Assembly: GCF_017114995.1 (NCBI RefSeq)
Contig: NZ_JABXKL010000087.1
Span: 1-45,880, forward strand
From: Nostoc sp. NMS9
Lineage (GTDB): Bacteria > Cyanobacteriota > Cyanobacteriia > Cyanobacteriales > Nostocaceae
DNA length: 45,880 nucleotides
Direction of reading: 5' to 3'
A program made the position numbers and the translations under genes. The notes beneath the pieces were generated by a model that was given only the letters and a program-made list of their open reading frames with translations, ran no database searches and was not told the DNA's origin. Every line of letters begins with the position of its first letter. Positions within the stretch are counted from its first letter, which is position 1. Shown here piece by piece: positions 1 through 8,521 of the stretch.

Positions 1-55
1 TTAGCGCAAGTAAATTGGCCGGATGTATGATATTCTTGATTTATAGGGAATCTAA
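1..55 (-). repeat. Left copy of 55-bp terminal inverted repeat
   Basis: The first 55 bases are the exact reverse complement of the last 55; identity stops at base 56. Bases 1-37 contain the same 37-bp promoter-like motif found upstream of both vnfR genes. Read on the plus strand it has a TATGAT -10-like hexamer and would fire into the window, toward the TetR gene at 743. The exact length of 55 equals a common de Bruijn assembly k-mer, so a contig-edge overlap at a repeat is a serious alternative to a true element end. Confidence 0.9.
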
Positions 56-243
56 ATCGCTAAAGCACAAAGGATCTCCAAGCACTTGCGCTCTAGTGAA
101 GAAGCAAAATCCCATAAGTTAACCAATTGTTTGATGAACTGATGGTCTTGCTCCACAAGTCTCTGGAGGATTGTGGAAGTACTTGATCGGTAGCAGTTCC
201 AGAGTTCGGGGGGACTTTGGTCTGCTTGCAGTTCATCAATCAC
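52..243 (-). CDS. Small hypothetical ORF (63 aa)
   Basis: A 63-aa frame beginning MIDELQADQ and ending CALAI. It is rich in helix-forming residues, has no motif I recognise, and no convincing Shine-Dalgarno precedes the ATG. Its stop codon lies inside the 55-bp terminal repeat, so the 3' end is shared with that repeat. It could be a gene fragment or chance. Low confidence. Confidence 0.2.
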   Translation of the reverse strand: MIDELQADQSPPELWNCYRSSTSTILQRLVEQDHQFIKQLVNLWDFASSLERKCLEILCALAI

Positions 244-742
244 TTTTGGGATAAACCCTTTATTCTTTACAGATAGTTTCTTCTTAAGTCCTTAGAAAGA
301 ATCGAAGTTTTGGCGAATGAAAGAATAGAACAAGCAATCGATAACAGTGTTTACGATTTAAGCAACTGGATAAAACAAACTTAATTTAATATCGATATCA
401 ATGAAACACCCTGGTATTTCAAAGGAATAAAAGAATAGTTAAGGGTGTTTTAAAATTTTCAAGCTTTGTTAATTTATCCTGCTCATACACGTTATTGTAT
501 AGAGTTAAAATCTACTTTATAAATTAAGGTATAACGGTGTATTTATTTATGATAATTACAGTGTATACAATTACTATGACGTAAAAATCTAACAGAAATA
601 TCAAATATTTTACACGTTTACAGCCTAACTTCAAAAAGCTAGTAAAGCATCAGGTTTAAATAATCGTGAAGTTAGGAAAATCTTTGTCAGTATTATTGAT
701 GAAGTATTTAAGATTTATACATTATTCAAGGATGCGATCTAA
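244..742. other. AT-rich gene-free stretch upstream of the TetR gene
   Basis: No frame here looks coding and I see no RNA gene or strong hairpin. If the terminal promoter-like motif is active, this would be a leader of about 690 nt ahead of the TetR gene. Confidence 0.5.
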
Positions 743-1366
743 ATGACTAAACCGAAAACAACCCGCAAATCTGTTCACGATCGCATCCTAAGTACAGCAT
801 CAGGCTTGTTTTATCGAGAGGGAATTCGCAACGTAGGTATTGACAGAATCGTTGCGGAATCTGGCGTTGCAAAAATGTCACTCTACAATCATTTCAAGTC
901 AAAAGATGCATTGATTGAAGCGTGGCTGCGACAACAGGATGAACAATGGTGCGAATGGCTCAAAACCACGATTGAGCAACAAGCTTCTAACCCATCCCAA
1001 CAACTACTGGCAATATTTGATGCCCTGCGGGAATGGTTTGAGGGCCCAGATTTTCGAGGTTGTGCATTCATTAATGCTTCAGTGGAACTAGCCAATGCTG
1101 ACCATCCTGGACATCGAGTGGCATTGGAGCATCAACAATCGATTTACCGCTACATCAAGAGCCTAGCTCAAGCCGCAGAAGTTTCATCACCGGAACAGTT
1201 AGCCAGGCAACTGCTTCTCCTCGTGCAAGGTGCGATCGTGGTTGCGATGATGGAAGGAAGTTGGTCAACCGCTTCACAGGCGAAAAAAGTCGCGGCAATC
1301 TTAATCCAGACTGCATCAAAATCCGGCGTTACCGAAACAGTGCTGAGTAAAAAGTCTATGATATGA
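743..1366 (+). CDS. TetR/AcrR family transcriptional regulator
   Basis: A 207-aa protein with an N-terminal TetR helix-turn-helix at about residues 12-60. The pattern ILSTASGLFYREGIRNVGID followed by AKMSLYNHFKSKDALI is the classic recognition-helix region. The C-terminal ligand/dimer domain (about 80-195) gives no hint of the inducer. The family consists of one-component repressors released by small molecules. The gene stands alone; the next gene (glutamine amidotransferase) starts 46 bp downstream on the same strand and may be co-transcribed. A fragment of a close homologue survives at about 40006-40135, so the family was once duplicated in this region. The target is unknown; a TetR-style perfect palindrome lies far away at 16371-16400, but no link can be shown. 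Confidence 0.9.
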   Translation: MTKPKTTRKSVHDRILSTASGLFYREGIRNVGIDRIVAESGVAKMSLYNHFKSKDALIEAWLRQQDEQWCEWLKTTIEQQASNPSQQLLAIFDALREWFEGPDFRGCAFINASVELANADHPGHRVALEHQQSIYRYIKSLAQAAEVSSPEQLARQLLLLVQGAIVVAMMEGSWSTASQAKKVAAILIQTASKSGVTETVLSKKSMI

Positions 1367-1412
1367 TTTAATGTAAAAAATCACACTGCAACTAAGTTCG
1401 GAGCAGTCAGGG

Positions 1413-2111
1413 ATGAGAATTCATTACTTACAACATGTGCCATTTGAAGGACTTGCTAGTATTGAACAGTGGCTGACAAAGAAAGATCATACTCTCTCCG
1501 CAACTAAGTTTTATAACGGTGACACTTTACCATCTGTTGATGACCTAGATTGGGTGATAGTAATGGGTGGTCCGATGAATATTTACGAGGATGATAAGTA
1601 TCCTTGGTTGACGTTGGAAAAATATTTTATTGAAGAAGCAATCAAAAAGCACAAAATAGTTATTGGCATTTGTCTTGGTTCGCAGCTAATCGCTGATGTT
1701 TTAGGTTCCAAGGTTTACAAAGGTCAGGAAAAAGAAATCGGTTGGTATCCGATTAAAGTGACAACAGAAGCACAAAATTCTGCTGTTTTTGCTTCATTAC
1801 CTGCAACTTTTACTGTGTTTCATTGGCATAGTGATACTTTTGACTTACCACCGGGTGCTGTAGGACTAGCCTATAGTGAAGTATGTGCAAATCAAGCTTT
1901 CATTTATGGAGATAGAGTATTAGGTTTACAATTTCACCTAGAATCAACTAAAGACAGCGTTCGGCAAATTATTGAAAATTGTGCTTCGGAATTAGTTACA
2001 GGTAAATATATTCAGAAAACCGAAGAAATGCTAGCACTTGATGATAATTTTAGTAATATAAACACTGTTATGTGTAAAATTTTAGATTATTTTGCTACTT
2101 TTATAAAATAA
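1413..2111 (+). CDS. Class I glutamine amidotransferase domain protein
   Basis: A 232-aa single-domain GATase1 protein. The nucleophile elbow GICLGSQL places the catalytic Cys at residue 87, and the QFHLES motif gives the His (175) and Glu (177) of the triad. The oxyanion-strand motif VMGGPMNIYED is present near residue 50. The family contains stand-alone GMP-synthase-like amidotransferases that move ammonia from glutamine, or hydrolyse gamma-glutamyl compounds. No synthetase partner is adjacent, so the physiological substrate is unknown. It follows the TetR gene by 46 bp on the same strand and may be its regulated partner. Cytoplasmic, with no signal peptide. Confidence 0.88.
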   Translation: MRIHYLQHVPFEGLASIEQWLTKKDHTLSATKFYNGDTLPSVDDLDWVIVMGGPMNIYEDDKYPWLTLEKYFIEEAIKKHKIVIGICLGSQLIADVLGSKVYKGQEKEIGWYPIKVTTEAQNSAVFASLPATFTVFHWHSDTFDLPPGAVGLAYSEVCANQAFIYGDRVLGLQFHLESTKDSVRQIIENCASELVTGKYIQKTEEMLALDDNFSNINTVMCKILDYFATFIK

Positions 2112-2366
2112 ATTATTATTGCTCGCGCAACACAGTTCAGTTAATGTTTTGTTGTCTGGGAAAATAGTGGCTCTCAAAAACTGCCCATCTTTTGTACCGT
2201 ACGGATATCATAGCTATTTTGTAGCAAATGCGTAGCGAAACTGGGGCGAAACGTATGATAGCCAACCCGTTTTTGAATGCCTGCTTTTCTAACAGCTTAT
2301 TTTAAAGACTTTTCTAACCCACTTTTATGTAGATGGTGACGACGAGTTACTTGATTGCTAGATGAT

Positions 2367-2465
2367 GCCTAACAATTCGCTTGGAGCGGACTGACGAAAG
2401 ATCCTGGTGTGTTGCATAAGATTAGTTGCAGCCGCTCAAGCGCTGCTTCACATTATCTGTTAGGG
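2367..2465 (+). repeat. attC-like imperfect inverted repeat
   Basis: Outer boxes GCCTAAC (2367-2373) and GTTAGG (2459-2464) are inverted. Inner boxes CGCTTGGAGCGG and CCGCTCAAGCG are complementary except for one unpaired base, as in the extrahelical base of integron attC sites. The right spacer is longer than usual (about 16 nt). No integron integrase is in the window. It lies between the amidotransferase and the small gene/HNH pair. It could be a solitary cassette site or another inverted repeat of chance origin. Confidence 0.4.
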
Positions 2466-2551
2466 ATGTGGTTGAAGGTTACTTGGTCAGACACTAGGGT
2501 TAAAGTGTGGCGTAAAGCTATAATTTGAGGCAGCAACTTGAGGCTAGAAGC

Positions 2552-2911
2552 ATGACTACAGTAGCAATTTTACCAACAAGAGACCCTAGCGGTGAGAAAT
2601 CCTATCGTGCGATCGCAGGAGATAAACATTCTGTTGGCAAAACTGCGGGGCAAGCTTTAGATGCGTTAACTGCCCAGTTAGGTGAGACTGAGTTTAGTGC
2701 GCTACTGGTCATTCAAAGCTTTCGCCCTGACACATTCTTTAATGCCCAGCAACAAGAACGGTTATCAGAATTGATGAGATTATGGCGTTCAACACGAAAT
2801 CAAGGGCAAGAATTGCTACCAGAACAACAGGCAGAACTGGATGAATTAGTTGAGGCTGAATTGAGAGCGGCAACAGCCCGCACTGCTGCGTTAATGCAGC
2901 CAGAGAATTGA
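2552..2911 (+). CDS. Small conserved-type hypothetical protein upstream of HNH endonuclease
   Basis: About 119 aa from the ATG at 2552 (an upstream TTG at 2525 would add nine residues). It begins MTTVAILPTRDPSGEKSYRA, has a middle FRPDTFFNAQQQERLSELM segment and a Glu/Gln/Ala-rich helical C-terminus. No named domain is recognised. Its TGA overlaps the ATG of the downstream HNH gene by one base, which implies translational coupling and a shared job. A small protein paired with a nuclease could be an antitoxin- or adaptor-like partner, but that is inference from context. Confidence 0.75.
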   Translation: MTTVAILPTRDPSGEKSYRAIAGDKHSVGKTAGQALDALTAQLGETEFSALLVIQSFRPDTFFNAQQQERLSELMRLWRSTRNQGQELLPEQQAELDELVEAELRAATARTAALMQPEN

Positions 2912-3312
2912 TGAATCCGTACTATACTGCGATCGCCCAACGAGCCAACCATCGTTGTGAGTACTGCCAAGCTCCTGAAGTCGTTTTCAATTTTCCGTTT
3001 GAGGTGGAGCATATTATTCCAATTTCTCGGCAAGGTGCAAATAATAAAGCAAATCTAGCCCTTGCATGTCGCTCCTGTAATCTGTGTAAAGGAACTCGTA
3101 TCAATGGCACTTTGCCTGATTCCAATACTGAAGTTTGGTTATTCCATCCAAGAGAAAATCAGTGGAGTGAACATTTTCAGGTTGATGTTGAATCTGGCAA
3201 AATTAGAGGAATGACTCCAGTTGGAGAAGTTACAGTAGAGTATTTGGCGATGAACAGTCCTGCTCAGGTAGCAGCACGGCAATTATGGATTAGATTGGGG
3301 TTGTTTCCTTAG
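2911..3312 (+). CDS. HNH endonuclease
   Basis: A 133-aa HNH nuclease. The core shows CEYC (Cys16/Cys19), VEHIIPIS with the catalytic His34, the NLA turn (Asn48) and CRSC (Cys53/Cys56), so a structural zinc with a beta-beta-alpha-metal nuclease site is intact. I prefer the ATG at 2911, which overlaps the upstream stop (TGATG), over the in-frame TTG three bases earlier. Small HNH proteins of this type are common in cyanobacteria and their targets are mostly unknown. There is no signal peptide. It converges with vupC, whose stop is 72 bp away. Confidence 0.88.
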   Translation: MNPYYTAIAQRANHRCEYCQAPEVVFNFPFEVEHIIPISRQGANNKANLALACRSCNLCKGTRINGTLPDSNTEVWLFHPRENQWSEHFQVDVESGKIRGMTPVGEVTVEYLAMNSPAQVAARQLWIRLGLFP

Positions 3313-3383
3313 TCATGCAACACAACAACGCCCATGCAGCCGACCATTGAGAGGTTATCGGTAGGTCAATAACACCATTTTCT

Positions 3384-4466
3384 CTAAACAAAATGTGCAT
3401 CTTTAGGATTGAATGCCAGCTTAATTATTTCATGGGGATATACATTGCCGAATATATGATTTCGAGGCACTCTGGCAATTAAAGTTTGTTCTCCCACCTT
3501 AACCCAAATACTAGAAATCCCAATACCATTTAAAACCCGTTCTACTAGCCCTTCAATAATTACCGAACATGAATTGTGTCGCATTGAAGAACTGGCATCG
3601 TAAAGATTGAAAGTATCGCCAGATAAACAACATGCAGTAATTGGCTTTGTGATTTCCCCAGGATATAAAAACTCTATCCCGTTTGCAAGTTTGATAAAAC
3701 TTCCACGGCTACTCCGTTCTACCCGACACGGAATAATATTATCTATTCCTACCAGTCTGGCAAGCTGCTCGTTAGCTGGTCGGCGGATGATAGTTTCCAA
3801 GTTATCATCCTGTATAATACAACCATCAAATAAAGCGATCGCTCGATCGGCAAAATGCAGTATATCTGTAAAATTATGACTGACTAATATGACTGCTGAT
3901 CCCCTCGCTTGCGCCCATTGTCTAATTTTCTCGATCATCTGGGGACGTATTCCCACATCTAAAGACGCAGAAGGCTCATCCAAAAGCAGCAATTCTGAAT
4001 CAGCAACTAAACCGCAGGCAATACAAACTCGCTTTGCTTCACCACCGGACAGAGAACGAGCTGACTGATTTGCCAGGTGTTCACAGCCAAAAGTTGCAAG
4101 TGCAGTATGTACCGTTTGCTTAATCTTGTGTTTTGGTGTTCCGCGAAACTTTAATACCTTGGCAACATTATTAAAAACAGTGTCATCCAGTAGTAATGTT
4201 TCCTGAAATACCAAAGCCGAACGACGACGCAACAATGTTTTATTGGTATTGCGGACATCCTCTCCAAATAATTGCATCTCACCACGGTAAGGTTGCAAAA
4301 GATTGATTGTTCTTAACAAAGTGCTTTTACCAGCGCCATTGGGGCCAAGTACAGCAACCAATTCTCCAGGACGGACTGCAAAATTTTCAATTGACAGGAT
4401 ATTTTTACGTGTTTTGCTATCGACGCTCACCTGCCGCATATTCAAGGCATACTCGTTAGTACTCAT
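3384..4466 (-). CDS. vupC: Vanadate/tungstate-type ABC transporter ATP-binding protein
   Basis: A 360-aa ATPase. The Walker A GPNGAGKST is at 41-49, the ABC signature LSGGE at 140-144 and Walker B LLLLDEP at 160-166. The last 120 residues form an extra C-terminal regulatory region, longer than in minimal ATPases. Its start overlaps the permease stop by 4 bp, and permease and binding-protein genes lie directly upstream. The binding protein is of the TupA class, and the neighbours encode a VnfR repressor and V-nitrogenase functions. The best match is therefore the VupABC vanadate importer described in Anabaena variabilis; tungstate remains possible. Confidence 0.82.
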   Translation of the reverse strand: MSTNEYALNMRQVSVDSKTRKNILSIENFAVRPGELVAVLGPNGAGKSTLLRTINLLQPYRGEMQLFGEDVRNTNKTLLRRRSALVFQETLLLDDTVFNNVAKVLKFRGTPKHKIKQTVHTALATFGCEHLANQSARSLSGGEAKRVCIACGLVADSELLLLDEPSASLDVGIRPQMIEKIRQWAQARGSAVILVSHNFTDILHFADRAIALFDGCIIQDDNLETIIRRPANEQLARLVGIDNIIPCRVERSSRGSFIKLANGIEFLYPGEITKPITACCLSGDTFNLYDASSSMRHNSCSVIIEGLVERVLNGIGISSIWVKVGEQTLIARVPRNHIFGNVYPHEIIKLAFNPKDAHFV

Positions 4467-5239
4467 AGAATTTTCCTGTCATGCTGTAGGATAGTCAGCA
4501 ATACGATAACGGTGTATGTAATGATCAGCAGAATGTATGCGATCGCCATCGCAACATCGTAATTTCCTTTCCCTACTTCCAAAACAATCGCTGTAGTCAG
4601 GACTCTTGTCTGCCCCTTGATATTGCCACCCACCATCATGGATGCACCAACTTCCGAGATGACGCGACCAAAACCAGCCATGATTGCAGCCATTAACCCT
4701 AACCGTGCTTCTTTGATTAGCAACCAGTTGGCTTGCCACTGTGTCGCCCCCATTGATAACAGTCGCCAGCGTAGTTTCGGATTAATACTGATAATTGCCG
4801 CAAAACTGAAGCCAGCTACAATTGGAAAAGCAATGATGGCTTCGGCTATGATCATAGCTGTGGGCGTGTACATCAAATCAAAATTTCCTAAAGGGCCAGA
4901 TCGCCACAAAAACAGACTGACAAATAAACCGACTACAACCGGCGGTAATCCCATACCGAAGTTAATCAAACTAGTCAGAGTCTGCTTACCGACGAAATCC
5001 ACTAATGCTAGCCACAGTCCTAATGGTAGTCCCAGTAAAACGCTAATAGCTGTAGCTGTTCCAGATACGAACAATGTCATCGTCATGACTTGGAAAACGT
5101 CACTATCGCCACTGGTTAATAGCTCAAGAGCTTTCACAGCCCCTTCGATGATTGTATTCACAAATACAAATAAGGATAAAAAATTGGAAAATAATGGTGA
5201 AATATGCAGTAGAGCAACCCTTGATGATCTGATGCTCAA
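4463..5239 (-). CDS. vupB: Vanadate/tungstate-type ABC transporter permease
   Basis: A 258-aa integral membrane protein with about five or six hydrophobic segments and the EAA-type cytoplasmic loop near GATQWQANWLLIKEARLGLM. It is of the TupB/ModB type. The first about 26 residues have no counterpart in typical TupB proteins, so the true start may be the GTG at 5161 (VNTIIEGAVKALELL). It overlaps vupC by 4 bp and lies 6 bp after the vupA stop, so the three genes form an operon. It would form the channel of the vanadate importer in the inner membrane. Confidence 0.82.
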   Translation of the reverse strand: MSIRSSRVALLHISPLFSNFLSLFVFVNTIIEGAVKALELLTSGDSDVFQVMTMTLFVSGTATAISVLLGLPLGLWLALVDFVGKQTLTSLINFGMGLPPVVVGLFVSLFLWRSGPLGNFDLMYTPTAMIIAEAIIAFPIVAGFSFAAIISINPKLRWRLLSMGATQWQANWLLIKEARLGLMAAIMAGFGRVISEVGASMMVGGNIKGQTRVLTTAIVLEVGKGNYDVAMAIAYILLIITYTVIVLLTILQHDRKIL

Positions 5240-5245
5240 GTTTTT

Positions 5246-6124
5246 CTAAAAGCCGTAATCTTTCTCCGTTTTACCGCCATCAACATAAAATAGCGGTTGT
5301 TTGAACTCTTTTTTCCCGTGGGCTGCAATCAGTGTCTGTCCTTCAGGAGATAAGACATAATTAATAAACGCTTTAGCTCCTGCACTATTCACCCTGGGGA
5401 ATTTCTGAGAATTTACTTCCATGACATGGTAGAGATTTAACAGTTTTTTATCTCCTTGCACCAGTACTGGCAAAGACAGGTTTTTCTTCTGAAATATATA
5501 GGTTGCTCGATCTGCTAAGGTATATCCTAGTTTTTGATTAGCAACTTGCAAAGTTTGCGCCATTCCTGAACCTGTTTGCTGATACCAAGTACCAGATGGT
5601 GTGATTTTTGCCTGTTGCCATAAATCTTTTTCTAGTTTGTTAGTACCTGAGTCATCACCCCGCGATACAAACAATGCTTGATTTTTAGCAATCAGAGAGA
5701 ATGCTTCTACAGCATTCTTTTTCCCTCGGATCTTTGCCTTGTCAGCATCTGGGCCAACAATCACAAAGTCATTATGCATTACCAAGTGACGATTAATTAC
5801 CGCACCACCTGCCAAAACTTTGCGTTCAGCTTTAGGTGAGTTGACGAATAGCGCGTCAACTTCGCCTTTTTCAGCCAGAGCCAAAGCCTGTCCGGTGCCG
5901 ACTGCAACCTTTTTTAGCGTATATCCTGTTTTCTTTTCAATCGCCGGAACTAAATCATCTAGTAGTCCACTGTCCTCAATGCTGGTTGTCATCGCCACAA
6001 TCACATTTTTATTCGTTGGGGACTGTGCAATAGCTGGGTTTTGCTTGACCAGCATATCACTAGCTTCAGCACTCAAAATCGCCAAGGAACATGCCAAAAA
6101 TGCAATGAAAATTCTCCGAATCAT
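5246..6124 (-). CDS. vupA: Periplasmic vanadate/tungstate-binding protein
   Basis: About 292 aa from the ATG at 6124 (MIRRIFIAFLACSLAILSAEA), which gives a clean signal peptide; an upstream ATG at 6154 would add ten residues. The mature protein shows the TupA pattern: MTTSIEDSGLLDDLVP (oxyanion-binding strand), VGTGQALALAEKGEVD, FVSRGDDSGTNKLEKDLW and WYQQTGSGMAQTL. This family binds tungstate, and in A. variabilis the VupA homologue binds vanadate. It is the first gene of vupABC, just downstream of vnfR and a broken nifV, so the uptake system may be co-regulated with V-nitrogenase. The oxyanion specificity cannot be read from sequence alone. Confidence 0.83.
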   Translation of the reverse strand: MIRRIFIAFLACSLAILSAEASDMLVKQNPAIAQSPTNKNVIVAMTTSIEDSGLLDDLVPAIEKKTGYTLKKVAVGTGQALALAEKGEVDALFVNSPKAERKVLAGGAVINRHLVMHNDFVIVGPDADKAKIRGKKNAVEAFSLIAKNQALFVSRGDDSGTNKLEKDLWQQAKITPSGTWYQQTGSGMAQTLQVANQKLGYTLADRATYIFQKKNLSLPVLVQGDKKLLNLYHVMEVNSQKFPRVNSAGAKAFINYVLSPEGQTLIAAHGKKEFKQPLFYVDGGKTEKDYGF

Positions 6125-6232
6125 AGAACCTCTAGAAATATATGATTTACGCATTGACAGAGTAATAAGCTGTTACACAAAAGCACATTGAGACAGCACA
6201 GGAGCGATGCCTACGGCAACCCTAAGAGGGAA

Positions 6233-6344
6233 CGCAATTTTTTCCTCAACGTTGAAAGCTATACCTGCGGCTTGTTCGCCATCTTGTAAGGTCGTATTGT
6301 TAATCTGAATGGTATGGTTGTTTATAGTGAAGTAATGATTCATG
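6233..6344 (-). pseudogene. nifV: Truncated 5' end of nifV (second copy)
   Basis: On the minus strand an ATG at 6344 opens a frame MNHYFTINNHTIQINNTTLQ followed by DGEQAAGIAFNVEEKIA. This matches the first about 39 codons of the intact nifV at 41917 and then breaks at 6233 into unrelated sequence with a GCGATGCCTACGGC repeat. It begins 4 nt after the vnfR stop, showing that vnfR-nifV was once a tight operon. The rest of nifV is gone and vupA follows. Confidence 0.9.
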
Positions 6345-6347
6345 ACT

Positions 6348-7625
6348 TTAAATATTTGCTACAACTTTCCCGGTATTGCTGATGTCATAACCGCCGAGAA
6401 TTTGTAATTGCGATCGCACTAGCTGATGTCCCAAGATATTGATAAACTGCTGTACTGATGCTTCTTCCAAGTATTCCTTGAGAATTACCAAGTCATATCG
6501 CGCACTATGAAGGGGAATAAATCCCAAGCCAAAGGTAGCAGCTATAGATGCCGTACTGATACCTGCATCGGCGATTCCTGAGACTACAGATAAGGCAACA
6601 TCTTGATGATTGTGAACGATATGGTCAAATCTTTTCACAACCTCAAATGGCACTCCTTCTTCTTGGAGTTTCCGTTCTAAAAGCATCCGATTGCCAGAAC
6701 CCACCTCATGGGTGACAACAGTTGCTCCAAATTCTACTAAGTCGGAAACTCTTTTAACTCCCATTGGGTTTCCTGGTGGAACTAACAATCCCTCTTCCCA
6801 AACTCCAAGGGTAATCAAAACGGCACTCTTACCTGTTAAGGCTTCCCGCACAAAAGGGATGTTATGTTCCCCAGTTTGAGGATCATATAAGTGCATCCCT
6901 GCAATGTGAACTTCACCTCGGCATAAACTACGCAATGCAGCCTTGCTATGAGCGAAACGATAATGAACTCGCAGTTGCGGATGCCAGCGTTCAGTTGCTT
7001 TTGCTAAGAGTGAAAGCACAGGTGTACAACCAGCAATCACAACTGTGTTGTGCAATTTGTCCATATCATCCAGAACCCGAACCAGAACTTTATTTGTACC
7101 TATCTGGCTCTGTGCTTCACCCGGAGGGTGAGGCTCGTTTCTCGCTACCGTTGAAGCTAATGGCAGTTTGCTTATGCTGGGCAACCCGTCCACCCCTACA
7201 GGTGATGCTCCTACGCCGCTACCGCTTGCGCTAACGCCACTCCCTACAATAGGGTGGCTCACTGCAACTACCTCACCATCAGATGGAATCATTTCGATAC
7301 GAAAAGCATCTCTGCCTAATAAAGGATAAGCTATCCATCGATTCCCAATCCGCGCTAGAGTCACTTGCGATCGCTGTAGGTTAGGGATCGAACCGGCAAG
7401 AATCGCCTCAATTTGGGGCAAATCCTCCTCTGTTAGCCAGAATAAGTCCTCAACTTGGCAACCAAGTGCCTTAGCTAAACGCAAGGAAATAGTAACAGAA
7501 GGCGCACATTGTCCCGTTTCCACAGCACCAATACTCTGACGGGTTACGCCAGCTATATTAGCTAATTCTTGCTGACTCATGCCCAGACGATTCCTAATTG
7601 CCTTCAGGTTATTGTAAATATTCAT
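6348..7625 (-). CDS. vnfR: VnfR-type repressor: XRE HTH plus molybdate-like ligand domain (copy 1)
   Basis: About 425 aa. The start chosen is ATG 7625 (MNIYNNLK), which aligns with the paralogue at 43471; an upstream ATG at 7679 is possible. Residues about 5-62 are an XRE/Cro helix-turn-helix (MSQQELANIAGVTRQSIGAV). After a linker, the C-terminal about 220 residues form a periplasmic-binding-protein-like domain (CTPVLSLLAKATERWHP to GLGFIPLHSARYDL), the type that senses molybdate. In Anabaena variabilis, paired repressors of this design (VnfR1/VnfR2) shut down vnfH and vnfDG when Mo is present. The linker here holds an extra Gly/Ser/Val-rich stretch (about 7170-7260) absent from copy 2, probably from small-repeat insertions. 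It precedes the nifV relic and vupABC on the same strand. Confidence 0.85.
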   Translation of the reverse strand: MNIYNNLKAIRNRLGMSQQELANIAGVTRQSIGAVETGQCAPSVTISLRLAKALGCQVEDLFWLTEEDLPQIEAILAGSIPNLQRSQVTLARIGNRWIAYPLLGRDAFRIEMIPSDGEVVAVSHPIVGSGVSASGSGVGASPVGVDGLPSISKLPLASTVARNEPHPPGEAQSQIGTNKVLVRVLDDMDKLHNTVVIAGCTPVLSLLAKATERWHPQLRVHYRFAHSKAALRSLCRGEVHIAGMHLYDPQTGEHNIPFVREALTGKSAVLITLGVWEEGLLVPPGNPMGVKRVSDLVEFGATVVTHEVGSGNRMLLERKLQEEGVPFEVVKRFDHIVHNHQDVALSVVSGIADAGISTASIAATFGLGFIPLHSARYDLVILKEYLEEASVQQFINILGHQLVRSQLQILGGYDISNTGKVVANI

Positions 7626-7679
7626 ATCCTGCTTTCTGAGGCTGTATCTCTCGGTTACAAAAAGCCGTAGCGGACACAT

Positions 7680-8081
7680 TTAATCTGACTTGAAAAAGGC
7701 CAGTGCGCCCTTGCGGTTTCCCGACTTGTAGCAACTGGCGTCTGTAGGGGAAAGTCGATTTTTATGACTGACTGTGAAATTTTTCATGATTGACTGCCTA
7801 AGAGTAGCAAGGTCTTCTATTTGTATTTGTTGTATTTGATTTTTTAAAAAACTCAGTATACCTTTATTCTTTCTTCCCTGTTCCCTATATCTATGAGTGA
7901 TTCACCGAATCAAATCGGATTGCTATAGCGTGTGCCTTTTCTACTGAAAGTTTTGTTAATGCTTTTGTAATTTTGCATACATATTGATTGTCAAAATACT
8001 TGCCAGATTTTTGTTTTTGCGGGAAGTCAAGTAATTTCTAGACTTTTTGTTAGTTTATTACTGTTTTTATCCCTTTGTAGC
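7680..8081. other. Upstream region of vnfR copy 1
   Basis: Contains no gene. The first about 60 bp (AAAAAGCCGTAGCGGACA region, 7655-7700) are conserved upstream of vnfR copy 2 (43490-43515) and in the third, broken copy at 14370-14413. The remainder is AT-rich and leads to the 37-bp motif at 8082. Confidence 0.6.
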
Positions 8082-8118
8082 AAGCATATCATACACATGT
8101 CCAAAATAATTGCTAAAC
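8082..8118 (-). promoter_or_regulatory. Candidate VnfR-regulated promoter/operator, vnfR copy 1
   Basis: One of four distinct ungapped matches to AAGMATAWCATRCAY-n6-AAWDTAMTTGC (37 bp in all). Read toward vnfR (minus strand) it has a TATGAT -10-like hexamer with a TAGCAA-like -35 about 16 nt earlier. The outer GCAAG / CTTGC-like ends form a loose dyad. It sits between the divergent vnfR and the opine-dehydrogenase gene and could affect both. Function is inferred from recurrence upstream of vnf genes. Confidence 0.55.
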
Positions 8119-8521
8119 TAATAAAAAGTTTCACCTGGGATTTTTTTATGAAAAGTGTATTTATAGCTACAGAATTTTTCCTGATTTTGTAACGATGATG
8201 AACGATTTTAAGCTTAAATATTTACGTGCAACGTACCTTTGTCCAGATGTTAACGTTAACCATCAGATTTTTATTAGCAATGGCTCCGCCCGCCGCAGGC
8301 ATCGCATTTGAAAAATTGATTGCTGATGTGTTCCATCGGAATAATAATTTGTAGTTATTATCTTAAATATGGTTATGTACCGATGCAGGCGCACAACGCT
8401 TGCAACTTTTAGGGGAGTGCATAATTCACACTTGGATTCAGCAATGCTCAGACAAAATTCTTATGCGAATGGTGAATTTAAGATATCCTTGTTTATGGTT
8501 TTCGGATAAACTAATTGGCAC

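Noticed and set aside
4617..5249. 210-codon plus-strand frame
   Set aside because: It is antisense to vupB, whose membrane-protein sequence and operon position are clear.
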